Shown here: piece after piece, positions 24,862-33,448 of the stretch
How the letters are laid out: each line of letters begins with the position of its first letter
How positions within the stretch are numbered: the first letter of the stretch is position 1
Assembly (NCBI GenBank): GCA_038745855.1
Contig: JBCDLC010000012.1
Span: 1-64,000 of the forward strand
DNA length: 64,000 nucleotides
Source of the DNA: UBA5336 sp038745855
Lineage (GTDB): Bacteria > Pseudomonadota > Alphaproteobacteria > Caulobacterales > Hyphomonadaceae
Direction of reading: 5' to 3'
The notes under the pieces: model-generated
Seen by the model: the letters and a program-made list of their open reading frames with translations, nothing else
What the model was told of the DNA's origin: nothing
Database searches by the model: none
Position numbers and translations under genes: made by a program

Positions 24862-25483
24862 ATCGGCGCACCTCCGAAAGCTTCAGAATTACAGCCGAAG
24901 GGTCAGTTCGGCTTGCAGACAACTCGTGGCGAAAGTGCCATTCGCGGGCTGCTCGCTCTAATTCTTCCTGCCATGATTTCCCTTTGTGGAAGAGTCCAAC
25001 AGCGCCAAATTCGAACCATGATTGCGCATACTCTAGGAGTTTGGGCAGCGGTGCAAACGCGCGCGCAGTCAGATGTTGCACGGGAAACGGCGAAAGTGTC
25101 TCTATTCTGTGATTGATAACGCGAGCGTCGAGCTCGAGTGCTTCAATCGCTTTGGAGAGAAAAGCCGCCTTTTTCCCAATGCTTTCCGTAAGAGTTATCT
25201 GTGTCCGGCCTTTCAGTGCGATTGCAAGTACGAGGCCCGGAAATCCTGCACCAGACCCGAGATCGAGGACGTGGTTAGAGTCTCGAAGCTCTGGGAGCAG
25301 TTGAAGACTATCCTCAATATGCCGTGGCCAGATGCGGTCGAGTTCCTTTGGCCCGATGATGTTCAAGGTTCGTTGTTGCTCGCGGACAAAATCAACAAAT
25401 TGGTCGAGGGCCAGCAGTGTTTCACGTGAAACATCGTAACTGTTGGCGATGCGGTCTCTGTGGTCGATATCGGAACTGCCCAT
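24854..25483 (-). CDS. rsmG: 16S rRNA (guanine-N7)-methyltransferase RsmG
   Basis: This 209-residue methyltransferase modifies G527 (E. coli numbering) of 16S rRNA. The S-adenosylmethionine site is VLDLGSGAGFPGLVLAIA near 73-90, RHIEDSLQLL is near 53-62, and TARAFAPLPKLLEYA near 138-152. I start at the ATG at 25483, sharing one base with the mnmG stop (TGATG); a TTG one codon earlier is possible. A parS site is embedded at codons 18-23, read as DVSRET. Confidence 0.94.
   Translation of the reverse strand: MGSSDIDHRDRIANSYDVSRETLLALDQFVDFVREQQRTLNIIGPKELDRIWPRHIEDSLQLLPELRDSNHVLDLGSGAGFPGLVLAIALKGRTQITLTESIGKKAAFLSKAIEALELDARVINHRIETLSPFPVQHLTARAFAPLPKLLEYAQSWFEFGAVGLFHKGKSWQEELERAAREWHFRHELSASRTDPSAVILKLSEVRRYG
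25418..25433. other. parS centromere site 1
   Basis: TGTTTCACGTGAAACA is a perfect 16-bp palindrome identical to the bacterial parS consensus bound by ParB. It lies inside rsmG, where it encodes part of DVSRET. It is about 0.6 kb from parA and about 6.3 kb from the presumed origin. Confidence 0.95.
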
Positions 25484-27354
25484 CAAGGCGTTTCCGATGA
25501 GACGACTGGCTTCTGTCGGATGTGGCCAAGAAGCGCTGTTAGAGCGCCTGGCGTTATGCCCTCAATGCGAGATGCCTGACCGAGTGTCGCGGGACGAACC
25601 GTTTCGAGCTTACTGCGTACCTCATTTGAAAGGCCGCCTATGGATCCGTAGTTCAGACCGTCAGGGATCGTTAGCGCTTCGTCCCGACGCATGGCCGCTA
25701 CGTCCTGTTGCTGTCGGTCGATGTAGCCGGAATACAGCGCTTCTATCTCCATTTGCTCCGCGATGTGGTCTGGGGTGCTTTGGAGCTCCGGCCACGCTAT
25801 TTTTAAGTCATCAAACGAAATAGACGGGTAAGCGAGGTACTCGAAAGCCGATCGTTTGCGGCCGTCCTGATTTACGGTCCAATCAAACGCCTTGGCCTTT
25901 GATGGTGCGAGCGAAAGCTTCTGTAGGGATTCCCGAGCCTCGATCAGCTTGCGATGTTTCACGTGAAACATCTGGGCCTGCTCGTCACCCACAAGCCCCC
26001 ACTCTATGCCTTTTGCGGTCAGGCGCTGATCGGCATTATCAGACCGAAGCGAAAGCCGGTACTCAGCCCTCGATGTGAACATGCGGTAGGGCTCCGTGAC
26101 GCCGCGGGTGACCAGGTCATCGATGAGGACGCCAATATATGCATCGGCTCGGTCGAGAATGGGTGTACATAAATTTTGGGACTTTCGCGCTGCGTTCAGG
26201 CCCGCCATGAGACCTTGCGCGGCAGCCTCTTCATATCCGGTCGTGCCGTTGATTTGCCCGGCGAGATAGAGGCCCGGAAGAGCCTTGACCTCGAGAGCCG
26301 ATGAGAGTGCGCGTGGATCGACATAATCGTACTCGATCGCATACCCAGGTTGGAGAATAGCAGCGGTTTCCAGACCGGGGATCGTCCGAACGAACGCTTC
26401 CTGCACACCTGTCGGCAAGGACGTGGAGATGCCATTCGGATAGATGGTATCGTCGTCGAGGCCCTCAGGTTCCAGAAAGATCTGGTGTCTGTCACGGTCT
26501 GGAAATCTGTGAACCTTGTCTTCTATCGATGGGCAATACCGCGGTCCGATACCCTTGACTGCGCCTGAATAGACGGCTGATCTGGTGAGATTATCCTCGA
26601 TGATTTGATGGGTCGCCGGGGTCGTGAAGGTGATGCCGCAGGACACTTGGGGCACACGTATCTTGTCCGTCAGGTGCGAAAAAGGAACTGGCTCGGAATC
26701 TGCGGGCTGCTTTTCGCAGGCATCCCAGTCAATCGTTCGACCATCCAGCCTCGGCGGCGTGCCCGTTTTCAGTCGGCCCATCGGAAGCTGTAGATCGTAG
26801 AGTCGATTTGCCAGGGCGATCGCCGGTTTCGCGCCCATCCGGCCCGCGGGTATCCGCTCTTCGCCGCGATGTATCATTCCATTCAGGAACGTGCCGGTCG
26901 TCACAACGACTGCGATTGCGTGAAACGTCGCTCCACTACCGCATTTGATCCCAACGACGGCGCCCTTAGACACAACAAGGTCGTCAGCGCCATCTTCGAG
27001 CACAACGAGGTTCTCATGTGACGAAATCACGGTCTGCATCGCTTTTCGGTAGAGGGAGCGATCGATCTGCGCGCGGGGGCCCCTGACGGCGGGGCCTTTG
27101 GATCTATTGAGCAACCGAAATTGAATACCTGAATGGTCGGCGACCCGCCCCATAAGACCACCGAGGGCGTCGATCTCCCTGACAAGATGGCCCTTGCCCA
27201 ACCCGCCGATTGCGGGGTTACAGGACATCTCCCCGATAGTGCTCCGTGAATGTGTAATCAGTGCTGTCCGCGCACCCGCTCGTGCAGCTGCCGATGCGGC
27301 TTCGCACCCAGCGTGTCCGCCGCCGACCACAATCACGTCGAATTGGTTCTGCAT
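25483..27354 (-). CDS. mnmG: tRNA uridine-5-carboxymethylaminomethyl modification enzyme MnmG (GidA)
   Basis: This 623-residue FAD enzyme works with MnmE to modify wobble uridines of tRNAs. The FAD-binding VVGGGHAGCEAA is at 9-20, followed by CNPAIGGLGKGHLVREIDALGG near 45-66, MGRLKTGTPPRL near 200 and a second Cys motif VSCGITFT near 250. The ATG at 27354 gives the usual N-terminus; a GTG at 27411 overlapping the mnmE stop would add 19 residues. A parS site inside it is read as MFHVKH. Confidence 0.95.
   Translation of the reverse strand: MQNQFDVIVVGGGHAGCEAASAAARAGARTALITHSRSTIGEMSCNPAIGGLGKGHLVREIDALGGLMGRVADHSGIQFRLLNRSKGPAVRGPRAQIDRSLYRKAMQTVISSHENLVVLEDGADDLVVSKGAVVGIKCGSGATFHAIAVVVTTGTFLNGMIHRGEERIPAGRMGAKPAIALANRLYDLQLPMGRLKTGTPPRLDGRTIDWDACEKQPADSEPVPFSHLTDKIRVPQVSCGITFTTPATHQIIEDNLTRSAVYSGAVKGIGPRYCPSIEDKVHRFPDRDRHQIFLEPEGLDDDTIYPNGISTSLPTGVQEAFVRTIPGLETAAILQPGYAIEYDYVDPRALSSALEVKALPGLYLAGQINGTTGYEEAAAQGLMAGLNAARKSQNLCTPILDRADAYIGVLIDDLVTRGVTEPYRMFTSRAEYRLSLRSDNADQRLTAKGIEWGLVGDEQAQMFHVKHRKLIEARESLQKLSLAPSKAKAFDWTVNQDGRKRSAFEYLAYPSISFDDLKIAWPELQSTPDHIAEQMEIEALYSGYIDRQQQDVAAMRRDEALTIPDGLNYGSIGGLSNEVRSKLETVRPATLGQASRIEGITPGALTALLGHIRQKPVVSSETP
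25955..25970. other. parS centromere site 2
   Basis: A perfect TGTTTCACGTGAAACA lies inside mnmG. It is read in a different frame from the other two sites, giving MFHVKH. Confidence 0.95.
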
Positions 27355-27407
27355 GCTCGCGTCCGTCCGTGAAGAGCTATGCGATATAGTGAAGAGAGCG
27401 GCAGGCG

Positions 27408-28763
27408 TCACTTCCCAATGCAGAATTCCGAAAAGATGGCGCCAAGAACGGCTTCGACATCTATCTCTCCCATCAGCGCTGAGAGCTCTCGAACCGCACG
27501 CCTGATGTCTTCCGCCACCAGTTCCGCCCCGTACCCTTCCGATAAAGCCACTCTTGCTGCGCCTAGACGTGCGCTCGCGTTTTCCAGTCCAGCCCGATGG
27601 CGGGCACGTGTGATTAGGGGTGGCGTCTTGTAGGTTGCCGTCTCCGATATCTTCCTCTCAAGGACCTGAAGAAGATGTTCAGTGCCAACCCCCGTCTTCG
27701 CAGATAGAAGCAATGTTTCACGTGAAACATCGATGATTGGTTGCGCGGGGCCCTGATCTTTCAACAAGTCCACCTTGTTAAGAACGACGATTGTGTTGTC
27801 GTCGTTCTCAAGAGCGCGATTCAGCTTTGGCGATGTTGCATCGACCACAAGCAAGACGATGTCTGCCTCATCAATTGCGCTCAAGGTTCTGCGGATACCC
27901 TCCCGTTCGATGGTATCGTCGCTGTCTCGTATACCGGCAGTATCCGAAATGATGGCCAAGTGGCTCCCAATGCGAAGTCTTACTTCGATCACGTCGCGCG
28001 TTGTGCCTGGAATATCCGTGACAATCGCTGCATCTCGGCCAGCAAGGTGATTGAGCAGGCTGGACTTACCAGCATTGGGCGCGCCGACAAGAACAATGCG
28101 GAACCCATCTCTGATACTTTCGCCCACTTCTCCATCTTGCAGGGCTGTAGTCAGTTCTGTTTCCAACCTGACCAAGCGTTCTAAAATAGCATCAACAGTA
28201 TCGGTGGGCGCGTCATCTTCATCGGGAAAGTCGACGGATACTTCCACGAGAGCAATGCATTCCAAAAGCTGGCGCTTCCAATCCTGGTAGGCGGTCTTGA
28301 GCGCGCCAGCCAATTGCGCGAGCGCCAAGTCTCTTTGCCCGATCGTATCTGCCTCGATGAGGTCAGCGACGGCCTCCGCCTCTGTCAAATCGATCTTTCC
28401 GGAGTCAAAGGCTCGCCGGGTGAACTCCCCGGGCTCAGCCATTCTGACGTTTGCGTGGCGAAGAATAGCGCTAAGCGCCGACTCTACGGTCGCGCGTCCA
28501 CCGTGGAGAGAAAATTCGACGACGTCTTCGCCGGTGTATGAGTGTGGTGAAGCGAAACACGTGACGACGCCTTGATCAATCGTTCGTCCGTCCTGGTCCC
28601 TGAGGATAGTTACGGTCGCTTTGCGATCAGGAGGTCTTCCTGCAGGTACCATCGCGGTGGCCACGTGGAATGCGTCTGGTCCGGAGAGACGAATAAGTGC
28701 GATCGCGGAAGGGAGGGCGCCTGTCGCCAGTGCGCAGATCGTATCGCGGTGGATCGTAGGCAT
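27408..28763 (-). CDS. mnmE: tRNA modification GTPase MnmE (TrmE)
   Basis: This 451-residue GTPase partners MnmG. An N-terminal tetrahydrofolate-binding domain (DTICALATG near 6-14) is followed by a helical domain and an inserted G domain: P-loop GAPNAGKSS near 220, switch DIPGTTRD near 245, DTAG-like SDTAGIRDS near 265 and NKVDL near 330. The invariant C-terminal CIGK is present. The ATG at 28763 was chosen because the 54 upstream codons lack family similarity. A parS site lies inside it. Confidence 0.95.
   Translation of the reverse strand: MPTIHRDTICALATGALPSAIALIRLSGPDAFHVATAMVPAGRPPDRKATVTILRDQDGRTIDQGVVTCFASPHSYTGEDVVEFSLHGGRATVESALSAILRHANVRMAEPGEFTRRAFDSGKIDLTEAEAVADLIEADTIGQRDLALAQLAGALKTAYQDWKRQLLECIALVEVSVDFPDEDDAPTDTVDAILERLVRLETELTTALQDGEVGESIRDGFRIVLVGAPNAGKSSLLNHLAGRDAAIVTDIPGTTRDVIEVRLRIGSHLAIISDTAGIRDSDDTIEREGIRRTLSAIDEADIVLLVVDATSPKLNRALENDDNTIVVLNKVDLLKDQGPAQPIIDVSRETLLLSAKTGVGTEHLLQVLERKISETATYKTPPLITRARHRAGLENASARLGAARVALSEGYGAELVAEDIRRAVRELSALMGEIDVEAVLGAIFSEFCIGK
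27714..27729. other. parS centromere site 3
   Basis: A perfect TGTTTCACGTGAAACA lies inside mnmE, again read as DVSRET. It is the farthest of the three from the presumed origin, about 8.7 kb. Confidence 0.95.
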
Positions 28764-28827
28764 GGGGTTCGGGGGGTTAGAGAGTGATTGTGATACAGTG
28801 GAACGACACCATCCGCGCCACGGGATT

Positions 28828-29859
28828 TTATCTGCGCGGTAAAGGCTTCGCCATTTGGATTGTAAGATACCGCAATGCCGTGTCTGCGATCGGCCCTGCC
28901 ATCTTGGCCTGGTGCTCAAGATCATAGATCCGTTCCAAGATCCTGCTCAGCACCGGGGCGGGCCAGGACCTCAGCCGTCGGCTCACGGTGTCCCATTGGG
29001 ACCGGTAGACTGGGGGTCGCAACTTCATGCCAGCGTCAGGCCCAACGCCTGGACCAAGCGCCGCGACGGAGAGGAGCCGTTGGGTCTCCCTCTGTAGCGC
29101 CCTGATGAGTGTGATCGCAGAGGTGCCAGAGATCGTTAATCGATCGAGTGTTGCGAGGGCGGCAGGAAGATCACGATCGAAAATGGCAGCGACATAGGCA
29201 TCACCGTTCGAGTCAACGCTGGATATGCAGACCGATTGGATGTCTGTCTGACTTATTGGGCGGCCGAAGTCCCGCGCAAAAAGTGCCAGTTTCTCAAGCT
29301 CAGCATGGATCATGCGTCGGTGACCAGGGAGGTGGAGGGCGAGTGCCGAGACGGCCATATCATCGATTTCCAGGCCGGCTTCCCCAATGGTTTGACGGAT
29401 CAAGTCAGACACATCGCCCAATTCATCCGGGAAAAGCTGAAGCGCTGCCGCGTTTTTCGCTCCCTCAAAAGCGGTTCGGAGTTTGGATTTCTTTTGGAGG
29501 CTTCCAGCGGTTACGATCAACTTGGCTTCAAAACGGTCCCTAGAGTCTTCGCCGGCCTCGACGACTTCCTTGAGCAGGGTAGCGATCTTGTCGCCAGATG
29601 TCCTGATGCGAATGACGCGTTTCGCGCCTAACAGAGAGCGCGCTTCGAGTGCGTCGAACAGGGCGCCCGGGTCTTTTCGCACATCATCTTCAGAGACTGA
29701 ATTGATCTCAGCGTCCGGGTCATCACCAACCCAGGCCGAGACGATCTTGCGGGCCGCGTCGTTAGCGACACCCTCGTCCTCGCAGAAGGCGAGGGCGGCC
29801 CATATTGATGGTCCAGGCTTCTTGGCGAAGGCCACCGCTTTGGCGCCGACGTACTTCAT
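28828..29859 (-). CDS. holA: DNA polymerase III delta subunit
   Basis: This 343-residue protein belongs to the clamp-loader delta family, which opens the sliding clamp. It is assigned from overall pattern: an N-terminal half with FCEDEGVANDAARKIV near 25, GDDPDAEI, and a C-terminal helical half with HRRMIHAELEKLALF near 185 and RALQRETQRL near 250. It overlaps lptE as ATGA. The leuS-lptE-holA order is a known alphaproteobacterial arrangement and supports the call. Confidence 0.88.
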   Translation of the reverse strand: MKYVGAKAVAFAKKPGPSIWAALAFCEDEGVANDAARKIVSAWVGDDPDAEINSVSEDDVRKDPGALFDALEARSLLGAKRVIRIRTSGDKIATLLKEVVEAGEDSRDRFEAKLIVTAGSLQKKSKLRTAFEGAKNAAALQLFPDELGDVSDLIRQTIGEAGLEIDDMAVSALALHLPGHRRMIHAELEKLALFARDFGRPISQTDIQSVCISSVDSNGDAYVAAIFDRDLPAALATLDRLTISGTSAITLIRALQRETQRLLSVAALGPGVGPDAGMKLRPPVYRSQWDTVSRRLRSWPAPVLSRILERIYDLEHQAKMAGPIADTALRYLTIQMAKPLPRR

Positions 29860-30338
29860 GTCTCGGAAGAGAGCTGTAGCCGAATGTCTTCGATGATGCG
29901 CCGGGCAAGATCCTCAGCCGCTTGTCGAGAGGCATTGTTCTGCGCTGAGATATCGCCAAAGACCGGATTGGGAACGAAGAAGTAAATTTCTGAGTCTGCA
30001 CCACCGCGGATCGGTTCGCCGTCATGGAAGACAGAGTACCGCGCGGTCAAACGGACGCTTGAACGCGCGGCTGCACCATCGGCGCGAAACGCCAGGCGAT
30101 TGATTGATTCCTTGAGTTCGACCTCTAACGTTGCCTTATCTTCGATACCGGGAAGCCCGATCCGCGTTTCTTCCAACAAGGATTTTCGGAGGAGATGTCC
30201 TGTGCGGCCGTTGATCGTCGGTACGGTTACGGTGCCGCTGGTCGAGGCGAGATCGCCCCGATAAACGGGCTCAAATCCGCATGCTGAAGGCCAGAGACAC
30301 AGACTCAATATTGCGGCGGAGATCAGTGGTTTGCGCAT
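29856..30338 (-). CDS. lptE: LPS-assembly lipoprotein LptE
   Basis: This 160-residue outer-membrane lipoprotein helps LptD insert lipopolysaccharide. A signal peptide ends in the lipobox PSAC, so Cys20 should be lipidated, followed by GFEPVY, a common start of the mature protein. Start choice: ATG at 30338 shares one base with the leuS stop; a GTG one codon earlier is possible. It overlaps holA as ATGA. Confidence 0.88.
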   Translation of the reverse strand: MRKPLISAAILSLCLWPSACGFEPVYRGDLASTSGTVTVPTINGRTGHLLRKSLLEETRIGLPGIEDKATLEVELKESINRLAFRADGAAARSSVRLTARYSVFHDGEPIRGGADSEIYFFVPNPVFGDISAQNNASRQAAEDLARRIIEDIRLQLSSET

Positions 30339-32902
30339 CACGTGGCCACGATATTCACAATGCGGCCGGGCACCACAATGACTTTCTTCACCGTCTTGCC
30401 TTGGAGAAACGAGGCAGCGTCGGCATCTGCAAGCGCTGCGGCCTCTATGTCGGTCTGTGGAGCATCCTTGGCGATTTCGAGTTGTGAGCGGCGCTTGCCA
30501 TTCACTTGTATCGGTAGCGTAACGGTTTCATCGACGATCAAGGATGCATCGATATCCGGCCAGGTGGCGGCTGCGACCAGGCCGCTGCCCCCAATGCGGT
30601 GCCAACAGGCTTCTGCGAGGTGGGGCATGAAAAGAACAAGGCAGCGCGCCAATTGCTGGCACCCCTCCGCCCGATCGGCTTGCTGGTCTGGCTGTTCGGA
30701 TTTCTTGAGCGTGCTGACCCACTCGTACAGCGTGGCGACGGCAGAGTTGAAGCGGAAATCTTCGACCGCTTTGTCGATCGCAGCGACGGCGCGGTGATTG
30801 TATTTGCGCAGATCGGACTTTCCCGAGACTTGGACTGTCGCCGCATCCTCAGGCATAGCATCGAACAGCGACCAGACCCGCTGGGCGAATCGCGCGGCGC
30901 CTTCGACGCCCGATTGCGTCCATTCGACATCGCGTTCCGGTGGGCTGTCCGACAGTGTAAAGAAACGGGCGACGTCGGCCCCAAACGTTTCGATCATCGT
31001 ATCGGGATCGATGGTGTTTCGTTTGGACTTGGACATCTTCTCAACCGGTCCAACGGTCAGGGGTTTCCCGGTCGAGATTTCCGTCACCGCATCGCCATCC
31101 CGGGTGATTTCGGATGGAGATACCCAACGCCCATCGTCAGACCGGTACGTTTCGTGGGTGACCATGCCTTGGGTAAAGAGGCCGGCGAACGGCTCACCCG
31201 ATGGAAGATCCATCTCACCCACGTCCCGCATCGCGCGTGAAAAGAAGCGCGAATAGAGGAGATGCAGGATCGCGTGTTCAACGCCGCCGATGTACTGGTC
31301 TACCGGTAGCCAATAGGCCCGCTCATCGAGATCATTTGCGGAGGCGAAGCGCGCGAAGTACCAGGAGCTGTCCACGAATGTGTCCAACGTGTCAGTCTCG
31401 CGCCGGGCAGCTTTTCCGCAATTCGGGCAGTCCACATCTGCCCAATCCGGATGATGGGAGAGCGGATTGCCCGGCTTATCAAACGATACATCATCAGGAA
31501 GGCGGACCGGGAGATCGCGTTCCGGCACAGGAACGACGCCGCACTGATCGCAATGAATAATGGGAATTGGGCAACCCCAATACCTCTGCCGGGAAACGCC
31601 CCAATCGCGAAGGCGATAATTCACGCTTCGCTGGCCACAGCCCATAGCCTCGATCTTCTCGATTGTTGCCGATTTCGCCGCCTCGATCGTCATGCCATCA
31701 AGGAATTCGGATTGGAAAAGGGTTCCCGGTCCTACGTAGGCGGTGTCACCAACTGCGAAATCGCCCGGTTTTTCATCGGGAGGCAGCACAACGGTGCGAA
31801 CGGGAAGGTTGTACTTCCTTGCGAAATCGAGGTCGCGTTGATCGTGCGCCGGGCAAGCGAACACCGCGCCAGTCCCGTATCCCATGAGCACGAAATTCGC
31901 GACCCAAACTGGCAGCGTTTTCCCGTCGATGAAAGGATGAGAAACGGAAAGGCCCGTATCGATACCGACCTTTTCGGCTTTTTCGATCGCCTCCTCGGAC
32001 GTTCCGACTTTGGCGCAAGCGGCGCGGAACGCGGCGATATCAGCGTTCTGCTGGGCCAGCTGTTTCGTGAGGGGGTGGTCGGGCGACAAGGCAAGGAAGC
32101 TCGCGCCGAAAAGCGTGTCCGGCCTCGTCGTGTAGATCTCTATGCCTGCTTCGAATTCCGGCGGGACGGAAGTCGGCGGTTGGTCAAACGAAAACCGCAT
32201 CTGTAGGCCCTCAGACCGGCCGATCCAGTTCCCCTGCATGGTCCTGACTTTCTCAGGCCAACGGTCGAGCCCGTCCAGGGCTGTCAGGAGATCGTCTGCG
32301 TAGGCCGTGATCTTGAAAAACCACTGGGTGAGTTCACGCTGTTCAACGAGAGCGCCAGAGCGCCAGCCGCGGCCATCAATAACTTGCTCATTCGCGAGCA
32401 CGGTGTGATCGACGGGATCCCAATTCACCTTCGAGGCCTTGCGATAGACGAGGCCTTTATCCAGCAATTTCAAGAATAGCTTCTGCTGCTCTCCGTAGTA
32501 TTCGGCGTCGCAGGTTGCGAATTCACGGCTCCAGTCTAGCGATAGGCCCAACCTTTCGAACTGGGATTTCATCGCCGCGATGTTGTCATACGTCCAAGCG
32601 CCGGGGTGGACCTTGTTCTCCATGGCGGCGTTCTCGGCCGGCATGCCGAATGCGTCCCACCCCATGGGATGAAGCACGTTGTGCCCCTTCGCTCTGCGAT
32701 GCCGCGCAATTACGTCGCCCATAGCATAGTTCCGGACGTGGCCCATATGGAGCCGTCCGGATGGGTAGGGGAACATTTCAAGTATAAAAGCCTTCGGCGC
32801 GTCGCCAGCCTCTTCGGGAGATTTCGTCCGGTAGAGGTCAGCGTCGGCCCAGGCTGCGCGCCATTTTGGCTCCGCTGTCAGCGGATCATATCGTGTTGGC
32901 AT
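30338..32902 (-). CDS. leuS: Leucyl-tRNA synthetase
   Basis: This 854-residue class I synthetase charges tRNA-Leu. The HIGH-type motif is PYPSGRLHMGH near 46-56, the CP1 editing domain spans roughly 225-420 with TTRPDTLFG near 250, and the KMSKS loop is in VEKMSKSKRN near 620. The anticodon-binding domain and a C-terminal extension ending VPGRIVNIVAT follow. Length is normal. It follows the DUF3576 gene by 23 bases and overlaps lptE by one base. Confidence 0.96.
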   Translation of the reverse strand: MPTRYDPLTAEPKWRAAWADADLYRTKSPEEAGDAPKAFILEMFPYPSGRLHMGHVRNYAMGDVIARHRRAKGHNVLHPMGWDAFGMPAENAAMENKVHPGAWTYDNIAAMKSQFERLGLSLDWSREFATCDAEYYGEQQKLFLKLLDKGLVYRKASKVNWDPVDHTVLANEQVIDGRGWRSGALVEQRELTQWFFKITAYADDLLTALDGLDRWPEKVRTMQGNWIGRSEGLQMRFSFDQPPTSVPPEFEAGIEIYTTRPDTLFGASFLALSPDHPLTKQLAQQNADIAAFRAACAKVGTSEEAIEKAEKVGIDTGLSVSHPFIDGKTLPVWVANFVLMGYGTGAVFACPAHDQRDLDFARKYNLPVRTVVLPPDEKPGDFAVGDTAYVGPGTLFQSEFLDGMTIEAAKSATIEKIEAMGCGQRSVNYRLRDWGVSRQRYWGCPIPIIHCDQCGVVPVPERDLPVRLPDDVSFDKPGNPLSHHPDWADVDCPNCGKAARRETDTLDTFVDSSWYFARFASANDLDERAYWLPVDQYIGGVEHAILHLLYSRFFSRAMRDVGEMDLPSGEPFAGLFTQGMVTHETYRSDDGRWVSPSEITRDGDAVTEISTGKPLTVGPVEKMSKSKRNTIDPDTMIETFGADVARFFTLSDSPPERDVEWTQSGVEGAARFAQRVWSLFDAMPEDAATVQVSGKSDLRKYNHRAVAAIDKAVEDFRFNSAVATLYEWVSTLKKSEQPDQQADRAEGCQQLARCLVLFMPHLAEACWHRIGGSGLVAAATWPDIDASLIVDETVTLPIQVNGKRRSQLEIAKDAPQTDIEAAALADADAASFLQGKTVKKVIVVPGRIVNIVAT

Positions 32903-32925
32903 TTCCGTTTCCGTCGCCGGTGTCC

Positions 32926-33354
32926 CTAGCGGATTTCTGCGTTTTTCAGGAGTCGGGCCCGTTCTAGAATTTTGTTTTCAATCTGGATTGGCGTGGCCGG
33001 GTCAATCGCAGCGTCGATCCACTCGCCCGCTTCGTTTCGCTCCTGTCGGAAAAGCGAGACCTTTACGCCATCGGCGCGAAGACGGGTGTCGAGGATGTAG
33101 ACCGTCGCCTTGATCCGCTCGCCTGGAATATCGGCGAAGGCATGCCAGTCATAGATGATGATGCCGCCAATCGGGTCGGGCTGTTCCTGGAGAGGGAGAT
33201 CATCAAGTGTATCGAGGCTTGCGCGCCAAAGGAACGGGTTCACCGCCCCGGTGAGCGACCGGGCGACCGCTTCAGAGCGCACCTGTTGCGCAGATACCGC
33301 TGGGACCATCATCAATGCTGCGGCGATCATCGATGCGGAAAGGAGACGCTTCAA
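32926..33354 (-). CDS. DUF3576 family exported protein
   Basis: This 142-residue protein has a signal peptide (KRLLSASMIAAALMMVPAVSA) and the DUF3576 core, with NPFLWRASLDTLDDLPL near 39-55 and GGIIIYDWHA near 63-72. Its function is not established. It sits upstream of leuS-lptE-holA, as in many alphaproteobacteria, so an envelope role is a reasonable guess. The start is TTG at 33354, with GAGG eight bases upstream and the positively charged n-region retained; the next ATG would remove the Lys-Arg. Confidence 0.82.
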   Translation of the reverse strand: MKRLLSASMIAAALMMVPAVSAQQVRSEAVARSLTGAVNPFLWRASLDTLDDLPLQEQPDPIGGIIIYDWHAFADIPGERIKATVYILDTRLRADGVKVSLFRQERNEAGEWIDAAIDPATPIQIENKILERARLLKNAEIR

Positions 33355-33448
33355 CTTGGAACCTCGATCAGTTGGGGTGTCCTGGAAACGGGGCTATACC
33401 AAGCTGCCGCCGAAGCGGCCAGTATGGATATGAGTTTCGGAGCACGTC

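Noticed and set aside
26915..26935. GCGTGAAACG resembling half of parS
   Set aside because: Only part of the palindrome is present, unlike the three perfect sites, so ParB binding is not expected.
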